Origin: CALDTK01 sp041744755
GTDB lineage: Bacteria > Bacteroidota > Bacteroidia > Chitinophagales > Saprospiraceae
NCBI GenBank assembly: GCA_041744755.1
Contig: JBGTKC010000045.1
Location: 1-10,313 of the forward strand
Length of the DNA: 10,313 bases
Reading direction: 5' to 3'
Within the stretch, counting starts at the first letter, position 1. Each line of letters starts with the position of its first letter. The position numbers and the translations under genes were made by a program. Below the pieces are notes generated by a model. The model was not told the origin of the DNA, did no database searches, and saw only the letters and a program-made list of their open reading frames with translations. Of this stretch, positions 6,623-10,313 are shown one piece after another.

Positions 6623-7651
6623 TTAAAACAAGTGCTCTAGCCCCAGCGCCGCCACCGGCACTTCGTAAATGCTCCAGGGCGTGTACTCGTATGTCTCTAA
6701 GTCGATCAGATACGCCCGGCTGAAGTACAGCGTCCGCCCGTCGCGCGACACGTACGGGCCGGCCTCCTCGTGGCGGGAGTTGAGGGTAGTTAGGGCCCGC
6801 GCTGGCGACCAGCCGTCACCGACTTTTCGACTCACGTAAATGTCCTCCCCGCCCTCGCCCTCGGGTGCGCCGTAGGAGTTGAAGAATAGGTACTGCCCGT
6901 CCGGAGAGAGGGTGGCGCCGCTCACGGAGTAGCGCGGGTCCTCGAAGAGGCCATCGACGCGCTGCTGCTCCACGAGTAGGTCGTCCGCGTCCCGGCGGTA
7001 GGTGTAGAGTCGCGAGGCGGAATCACCAGGCATTTGGGTACTTGCGTAAAACGTCTCGTCGTCGAGGCTAAATATCCGGCTTGCGTTAGCGACGGGCCAA
7101 GTCTCCCCGGCGGCCTGCACGAGGTTGAAGGACGGTGGCAGTGGCTCAGGTTCAGACCAGGGCGCACCGATCGTCGCGCGGCGCGTCACCCAGACATTCA
7201 TGTCGAAGTTGCCGAGATTGGGGCGGCCGGGAATGGCGCGCTCGGAGCCGAAGTACATGGTGCGCTCATCGGCGGTGAGGAAGGGGGACTCGTCGCGGTC
7301 GGTGGAGAAGGGAAGGCGTTGGGCTGGGCTGTAGTCGCTGGCTGTTAGGATGCCGCCAGCGCTCGCGGGAGTGGCTGGTTTTGGCGAAAGCCGGTAAATC
7401 TGTTGCTTCTCGCCGGGCAGGCGGCGCCAGAAATAGAGTTCGCCGGAGGGGGTGACGTGGAGGCCGCCCTCGTCGTGGTCGGGCGTGGACACGAGACCCG
7501 GGAGGAAGAGTTGGCCGGTATCGGGGGCGGTGGTGGCCAGAGCGGTCGCGGAGGTGGGGTTCGCGGAGCGGCCGGAAGGGGCGCAGTTGACCAACGCTAT
7601 GGCGACGACGACGGCGAGGGTGGTGTAGGTGCCGAAGCGGAAAGCGGTCAT
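6623..7651 (-). CDS. PD40/TolB-like beta-propeller lipoprotein
   Basis: A 342-residue protein. Residues 1-22 are a signal with the hydrophobic core LAVVVAIAL, ending LVNC with Cys23 as probable lipid anchor. The Asn at -1 is unusual, so lipidation is likely but not certain. At least four propeller-blade motifs follow: GGLHVTPSGELYFW (~62-75), ESPFLTADERTMYFGS (~121-136), SGATLSPDGQYLFFNS (~244-259) and AGPYVSRDGRTLYFSR (~297-312). GGEDIYVSRKVGDGWSPA lies between the last two. These are PD40/WD40-like repeats (PF07676) of the TolB type, common in Bacteroidota envelope proteins. Their ligands are mostly unknown, and no peptidase domain follows. The ATG at 7651 gives a proper signal peptide; an in-frame extension to 7783 would overlap the regulator gene. 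The start lies 16 bases after the GntR stop, so co-transcription is likely. Copy 7 of the 16-base motif lies inside. Confidence 0.8.
   Translation of the reverse strand: MTAFRFGTYTTLAVVVAIALVNCAPSGRSANPTSATALATTAPDTGQLFLPGLVSTPDHDEGGLHVTPSGELYFWRRLPGEKQQIYRLSPKPATPASAGGILTASDYSPAQRLPFSTDRDESPFLTADERTMYFGSERAIPGRPNLGNFDMNVWVTRRATIGAPWSEPEPLPPSFNLVQAAGETWPVANASRIFSLDDETFYASTQMPGDSASRLYTYRRDADDLLVEQQRVDGLFEDPRYSVSGATLSPDGQYLFFNSYGAPEGEGGEDIYVSRKVGDGWSPARALTTLNSRHEEAGPYVSRDGRTLYFSRAYLIDLETYEYTPWSIYEVPVAALGLEHLF
7377..7392 (+). repeat. Copy 7 of dispersed 16-base motif (exact)
   Basis: Reads GGTTTTGGCGAAAGCC. In the PD40 gene the coding strand reads Arg-Leu-Ser-Pro-Lys-Pro, a different frame from copy 2 although the 16 bases are identical. 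Confidence 0.65.
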
Positions 7652-7667
7652 GGGTCGGGGATTTCTG

Positions 7668-8300
7668 TTATTGAGGAGGCACACCCGCCGCCGCGAGGAC
7701 GGGCTCGATGTTGAGCCAGTTTTGCCGCAAGGCGGAGAGGGCAGCGTCGGTATCCTCCGCCCGGAGCGCGTCGAGGACGACATTATGGAGCGCTACCGAG
7801 GCAAGCACGTTGGCGGCGTGCTCGAGGTAGGCGCGCTCGTAGAGGAAAATGCGGAGGCGCAGGTCTTCGAGCAGTTGCTCCACGGTGCTGCCGCGGAAGT
7901 AGATCGCCAGACCCTCGTGGAAAGCCTTGTCGAGCCGGAAGCGCTCTACGGCGGTGGTGGCGACGGCGAACTGGCTATTGAGCCCGGCCAGGGCGGCCAG
8001 ATCGATCTCGCCGGCCTCGGCTAAGCGTACGGCCTCCGTCTCGAGCGCTACCACCGTGTGGTAAAGCCGGTGGGCCTCCGGGGCCGAGAGTTCGTCCACG
8101 AAGAAGCCCCGACGCTCGCGATAGACGACTAGTCCGCTGTAACTCAACTGTGTGAGGGCCTCGCGGACGGGCGTGACGCTGATGCCCAGCTTGCGGGCCA
8201 CCTGCGGGAGGGCGATGCGATCGCCGGGCTCGAGGTGCGCGGTGAGCATCCTGTCGAGGAGGTGGGCGCGGACTTGCGAGAGGGAGGAGGGGGATGTCAC
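7668..8300 (-). CDS. GntR-family transcriptional regulator, FadR/FCD subfamily
   Basis: A 210-residue DNA-binding regulator. The winged helix-turn-helix occupies about 5-68: SLSQVRAHLLDRMLTAHLEPGDRI, then LPQVARKLGISVTPVREALTQLSYSGLVVYRERRGFFV, a classic GntR signature. The all-helical FCD ligand domain covers ~73-200. Of the usual metal-binding set, Asp124 and His128 (LDKAFHEGL) and His172 (ALHNVVLDAL) are visible. The position of the last His, 22 residues after His172, is Asn194. Metal or ligand binding may therefore differ from the standard. FCD regulators usually sense small organic acids and control an adjacent transport or catabolic gene. The GTG at 8300 was chosen because the GntR domain begins right after it; an ATG at 8360 would place the operator palindrome and -7 box inside the coding region. 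The gene heads the PD40/Uma2 operon and is divergent from the EamA permease, which is the likely target along with itself. Confidence 0.85.
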   Translation of the reverse strand: MTSPSSLSQVRAHLLDRMLTAHLEPGDRIALPQVARKLGISVTPVREALTQLSYSGLVVYRERRGFFVDELSAPEAHRLYHTVVALETEAVRLAEAGEIDLAALAGLNSQFAVATTAVERFRLDKAFHEGLAIYFRGSTVEQLLEDLRLRIFLYERAYLEHAANVLASVALHNVVLDALRAEDTDAALSALRQNWLNIEPVLAAAGVPPQ

Positions 8301-8305
8301 GGGGC

Positions 8306-8313
8306 CAAAGATA
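8306..8313 (-). promoter_or_regulatory. -7 promoter box of the GntR gene
   Basis: The minus strand reads TATCTTTG, an exact match to TAnnTTTG. The -33 position (about 8333-8336) has no TTTG and lies inside the palindrome at 8328-8339. Initiation would fall at about 8300, at the GTG codon, which suggests a leaderless or nearly leaderless mRNA. Confidence 0.4.
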
Positions 8314-8327
8314 TATCGTATTTTTAA

Positions 8328-8339
8328 ATCGTATACGAT
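8328..8339. promoter_or_regulatory. Probable GntR operator palindrome
   Basis: ATCGTATACGAT is a perfect 12-base palindrome with the central GTATAC typical of FCD-type GntR operators (for example TGGTATACCA in the UxuR/ExuR group). A further half site ATCGTA lies at 8315-8320. TTGTAT repeats occur at 8352 and 8364. It lies 28 bases upstream of the regulator start, over its -33 region, and about 140 bases from the EamA start. Autorepression plus control of the permease is the natural inference. Confidence 0.6.
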
Positions 8340-8420
8340 ATTGATACTCGGTTGTATCATTCGTTGTATATACTTATGTCCTTAAGACGTGAAGAGATGC
8401 CGGAAGCAGCTTCCTTTGCC

Positions 8421-8436
8421 GGCTTTCGCCAAAACC
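8421..8436 (-). repeat. Copy 8 of dispersed 16-base motif (exact)
   Basis: The plus strand reads GGCTTTCGCCAAAACC, 44 bases before the EamA ATG. This is the only copy outside a called coding region, unless the EamA gene truly starts upstream. Confidence 0.65.
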
Positions 8437-8479
8437 CGCCCCGCCCATCTCGCGCCCCCTACTCCTCATCAACGTCGCG

Positions 8480-9295
8480 ATGCTCTTCATGAGCACCTCG
8501 GGGGCGCTCGGGCGCTTCATCCCCATCTCACCGGCGCCGGCCATCTGGTGGCGCTGCGCGGTGGCGGTACTGTTGCTCGGGGTTTACTGCGCCTACCGCA
8601 AGCTCGACTTCGGGCTACCTCCAGGTCGGCCGCGTTGGATCATCCTGTCAGCGGGGCTCCTGCTCGCCCTGCACTGGGTCACTTACTTCTACGCCCTCAA
8701 ATACTCGAGCGTGGCCGTTGGGATGCTAGTCCTCTTTACCTACCCTGCCATGACCACGCTGCTGGAGCCGCTGCTGCTCGGCAAACGCGTGGAGCCGCTG
8801 CACATCGGACTCGGCCTGCTGGTCATCGTCGGGGTCTACTTGTTGGCACCGGGCGAGTTGACGTTCGCCGACGACACCTTCGTCGGCATCCTCTTCGGCC
8901 TCGGCTCGGCGCTCATCTATGCACTCCGGAATATATTGGTCAAGACGCAGGTCGACGTCGTGAATGGTTCGGTGCTGATGTTTTACCAGGTGTTGATCAC
9001 GGCGCTGGCGCTGATGCCTGTCTTCGTTTGGCTGCCCTGGGCGCCGCCCGCTGAGGCACTGCCTTACTTATTGGTGCTGGGTGTGCTGACTACTGCCGTC
9101 GGACACACGATGTTCTTGCACAGCTTTCGGCACTTTAGCGTGAGCACGGCGAGCCTGTTGAGTTGCGTACAGCCGATTTATGGTATTGCCATCGCGGCTC
9201 TCTTCTTCCACGAATATCCAGGCTGGTGGAGTGTGGTGGGCGGGGCGCTGATCTTGGCGGCCGTGGCGGTGGAGTCGCGGCGGGCCAGATCCTAG
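8480..9295 (+). CDS. EamA/DMT-family permease
   Basis: 271 residues with two EamA repeats (PF00892) and nine or ten membrane helices. Repeat one runs from MLFMSTSGALGRFIP through AIWWRCAVAVLLLGVY, WIILSAGLLLALHWVTYFYALKYSSVAVGMLVLFTYPAMTTLLEPLLLGKRV and GLLVIVGVYLLAPG (to ~132). Repeat two runs from GILFGLGSALIYALRNILVK to the end, with TTAVGHTMFLHSFRHFSVSTASLLSCVQPIYGIAIAALFFHEYPGWW. These permeases export or import small metabolites such as amino acids or nucleosides; the substrate is unknown. Start problem: the first helix appears to begin before the ATG. The same frame stays open back to 8393 and reads PLLLINVA immediately upstream, but it offers no ATG, GTG or TTG. In-frame ATGs at 8376 and 8397 lie in another frame. 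The 5' end given is therefore the first usable start, possibly not the true one. The gene is divergent from the GntR regulator and probably under its control. Confidence 0.8.
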   Translation: MLFMSTSGALGRFIPISPAPAIWWRCAVAVLLLGVYCAYRKLDFGLPPGRPRWIILSAGLLLALHWVTYFYALKYSSVAVGMLVLFTYPAMTTLLEPLLLGKRVEPLHIGLGLLVIVGVYLLAPGELTFADDTFVGILFGLGSALIYALRNILVKTQVDVVNGSVLMFYQVLITALALMPVFVWLPWAPPAEALPYLLVLGVLTTAVGHTMFLHSFRHFSVSTASLLSCVQPIYGIAIAALFFHEYPGWWSVVGGALILAAVAVESRRARS

Positions 9296-9354
9296 AACAC
9301 GAGTTACACGAAGGGAACCCCGAGCGCGCACAGGCTTGACTACCGCGGGGCGGC

Positions 9355-9387
9355 CGGCGCAGAGCAGCAGGTAAGTGCTCTGCGCCG
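9355..9387. terminator. Bidirectional terminator hairpin between EamA and GlcG-like gene
   Basis: A perfect 12-bp stem (9355-9366 with 9376-9387, core GCGCAGAGCA/TGCTCTGCGC) closes a 9-base loop. It lies between two convergent stops (9295 and 9400). There is no T run on the plus strand, but the pairing and position are strong. Confidence 0.6.
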
Positions 9388-9399
9388 CCTGGATCCTGA

Positions 9400-9804
9400 C
9401 TACTTCAGTGCCTCACCCCCGGCCTCGGCGGTCGCGTGGTCTTCGTCGACGGCGCCGCCGCTCACGCCGATGGCGCCGATGACATCGCCGGCCTCATTCT
9501 TGAGGGGGATGCCGCCCGGGAAGCTGATCAGCCCACCGTTGCTGTGCTCGATGCCGAACAGCGGTTGGCCGGGCTGCGAGAGCTTGCCGATCTCACCGGT
9601 AGGCATGTCGAAATAGCGGGCCGTCTTGGCCTTCTTGATCGCGATGTCGATGGAGCCGAGCCAGGCGCCGTCCATACGGAGGAAGCCCTTGAGATTGGCC
9701 CCGGCGTCGACGATGGCGATGTTCATCTTGTAGCCCTTATCGGTGGCGAAGCGGCGGGCGGCGTCGAGGAGGGGCTGGATCTGATCGGTGGTGATGTCTT
9801 GCAT
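9400..9804 (-). CDS. GlcG/HbpS-like (heme-degrading/heme-binding family) protein
   Basis: A 134-residue single-domain protein matching the GlcG/HbpS family (PF03928). Seen: DQIQPLLDAARRFATDKGYKMNIAIVDAGANLKGFLRMDGA (7-47), IAIKKAKTARYFDMPTGEIG (54-73), GGLISFPGGIPLKN (90-103) and the closing VIGAIGVSGGAVDEDHATAEAG (108-129). Family members include GlcG, encoded in the glycolate utilisation operon, and the heme-binding HbpS. Many are found alone and their function is unclear. No glycolate oxidase or heme genes are visible here, so the family name is a structural assignment only. There is no signal peptide, so it is probably cytoplasmic. The ATG at 9804 begins the domain at once. The in-frame extension to 9951 is Pro/Arg-rich and unlike the family. 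It converges on EamA and is divergent from the hydrolase at 10018. Confidence 0.8.
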   Translation of the reverse strand: MQDITTDQIQPLLDAARRFATDKGYKMNIAIVDAGANLKGFLRMDGAWLGSIDIAIKKAKTARYFDMPTGEIGKLSQPGQPLFGIEHSNGGLISFPGGIPLKNEAGDVIGAIGVSGGAVDEDHATAEAGGEALK

Positions 9805-10017
9805 GGGGGGTGGTGGATTTAGGTCTGGACTGCGTGAACGCGACTTGACGGCGTTGGTTGTCGGCGACAGAGCTCTACGCGCGTACCGCTTAGGCCAGCG
9901 CCCCACGGGCGGAAGCAGGTCGGGGACGGGGCGGCGCGACGCACACCGCACCTAATGCCCGGACCTCGCGTTGCCTACAAGCGCACTAGCTTATCCGCGC
10001 CACACACACCGCCCCCC
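9805..10017. promoter_or_regulatory. Divergent promoter region of GlcG-like and MBL-fold genes
   Basis: A 213-base GC-rich gap. On the plus strand TAGCTTAT (9987-9994), about 23 bases before the hydrolase ATG, resembles a -7 box of the same TAnCTT form seen at 468 and 2773. No TTTG sits at the expected upstream spacing. No coding region or other structure was recognised. Confidence 0.3.
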
Positions 10018-10313
10018 ATGCCCACGCCCCCCCTTACCGAGGCCGTTACCGCCGACATCCTCCGCATCCCGATCGCCTTCGTCAATGCCTACGCCGTCGG
10101 TGCGCCAAATACCCCATGGATCCTCGTCGACACGGGCCTCGCCGGGGCAGCCAACTACCTGCGGGGCGTCTGCGAGAAGCACCAGGGCCGCGCCCCGGAG
10201 GCCATCGTCCTCACGCACGGCCACTTCGACCACGCCGGCAACGCCGCCGCCCTCGCCGCCGCCTGGGACGTGCCCATCTACGCACACGCCCTAGAGCTGC
10301 CCTTCCTCACCGG
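10018..10313 (+). CDS. Metallo-beta-lactamase-fold hydrolase, N-terminal part (3' truncated by window)
   Basis: The frame opens at the ATG at 10018 and stays open to the last base (98 codons). Seen: the first beta strands ILRIPIAFVNAYAVG, WILVDTGL (the conserved Asp-Thr-Gly strand-turn) and LTHGHFDHAG. The last carries the HxHxDH dinuclear metal motif with His67, His69, Asp71 and His72. The order matches glyoxalase-II-like MBL hydrolases (PF00753). There is no signal peptide at this start, so it is probably cytoplasmic. The remaining metal ligands and the substrate pocket lie beyond the window, so hydrolase class (thiolesterase, lactonase or other) is undecided. It is divergent from the GlcG-like gene, with which it may share regulation. 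Confidence 0.85.
   Translation, partial: MPTPPLTEAVTADILRIPIAFVNAYAVGAPNTPWILVDTGLAGAANYLRGVCEKHQGRAPEAIVLTHGHFDHAGNAAALAAAWDVPIYAHALELPFLT

Noticed and set aside
8389..9054. Open frame of 221 codons overlapping EamA on the same strand
   Set aside because: The translation is His/Arg/Pro-rich without domain features, while the other frame gives a well-formed permease. Only its first part matters, for the start question.
9436..9822. Plus-strand open frame opposite the GlcG-like gene
   Set aside because: It mirrors a recognisable family on the other strand and has no own start context or domain.
1..10313. CRISPR array, transposon, integrase, tRNA or defence island
   Set aside because: No regularly spaced repeats, terminal inverted repeats, recombinase or transposase motifs or tRNA-like folds were found. 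A single Uma2 gene is not evidence of a defence system.

Overview
The window looks like a chromosomal stretch from a high-GC member of the Bacteroidota. The evidence is the type A C-terminal sorting tail of the type IX secretion system on the large peptidase, a promoter of the Bacteroidota TTTG-N19-TAnnTT form, the scarcity of Shine-Dalgarno sequences, and an Omp85 barrel and lipoproteins that imply an outer membrane. A Lewinella-like (Saprospiria) or Rhodothermia-like host would fit. That placement is inference. No mobile element, integrase, tRNA, rRNA or CRISPR array is visible.

Layout: 1-392 is the 3' end of an Omp85/BamA-type barrel gene. A small Dabb-domain lipoprotein (497-949) follows, with its own promoter. 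It converges on a YfcC-family transporter (1138-2538, minus), with two strong hairpins in between. A 463-base, partly AT-rich gap (2539-3001) separates the transporter from a divergent 900-residue secreted thermolysin-like peptidase (3002-5704), which is followed by a stem-loop terminator. Next comes a probable three-gene minus-strand operon read from right to left: a GntR/FCD regulator (8300-7668), a PD40 beta-propeller lipoprotein (7651-6623) and a Uma2-family nuclease-fold protein (6604-5933), spaced by 16 and 18 bases. An EamA/DMT permease (8480-9295) is divergent from the regulator. The shared gap holds a perfect 12-base palindrome of the GntR operator type. EamA converges on a GlcG/HbpS-like protein (9804-9400) over a perfect 12-bp hairpin. 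A metallo-beta-lactamase-fold hydrolase begins at 10018 and runs off the window.

No single pathway joins all the genes. The clearest functional unit is the regulator with its downstream lipoprotein and Uma2 genes and the divergent permease.

The most unusual signal is at DNA level. A 16-base word, GGCTTTCGCCAAAACC or its reverse complement, occurs eight times with at most two mismatches, three of them exact. It appears in both orientations, in unrelated genes and in several reading frames. No gene feature explains it, and it behaves like a genome-wide signal or dispersed binding motif.
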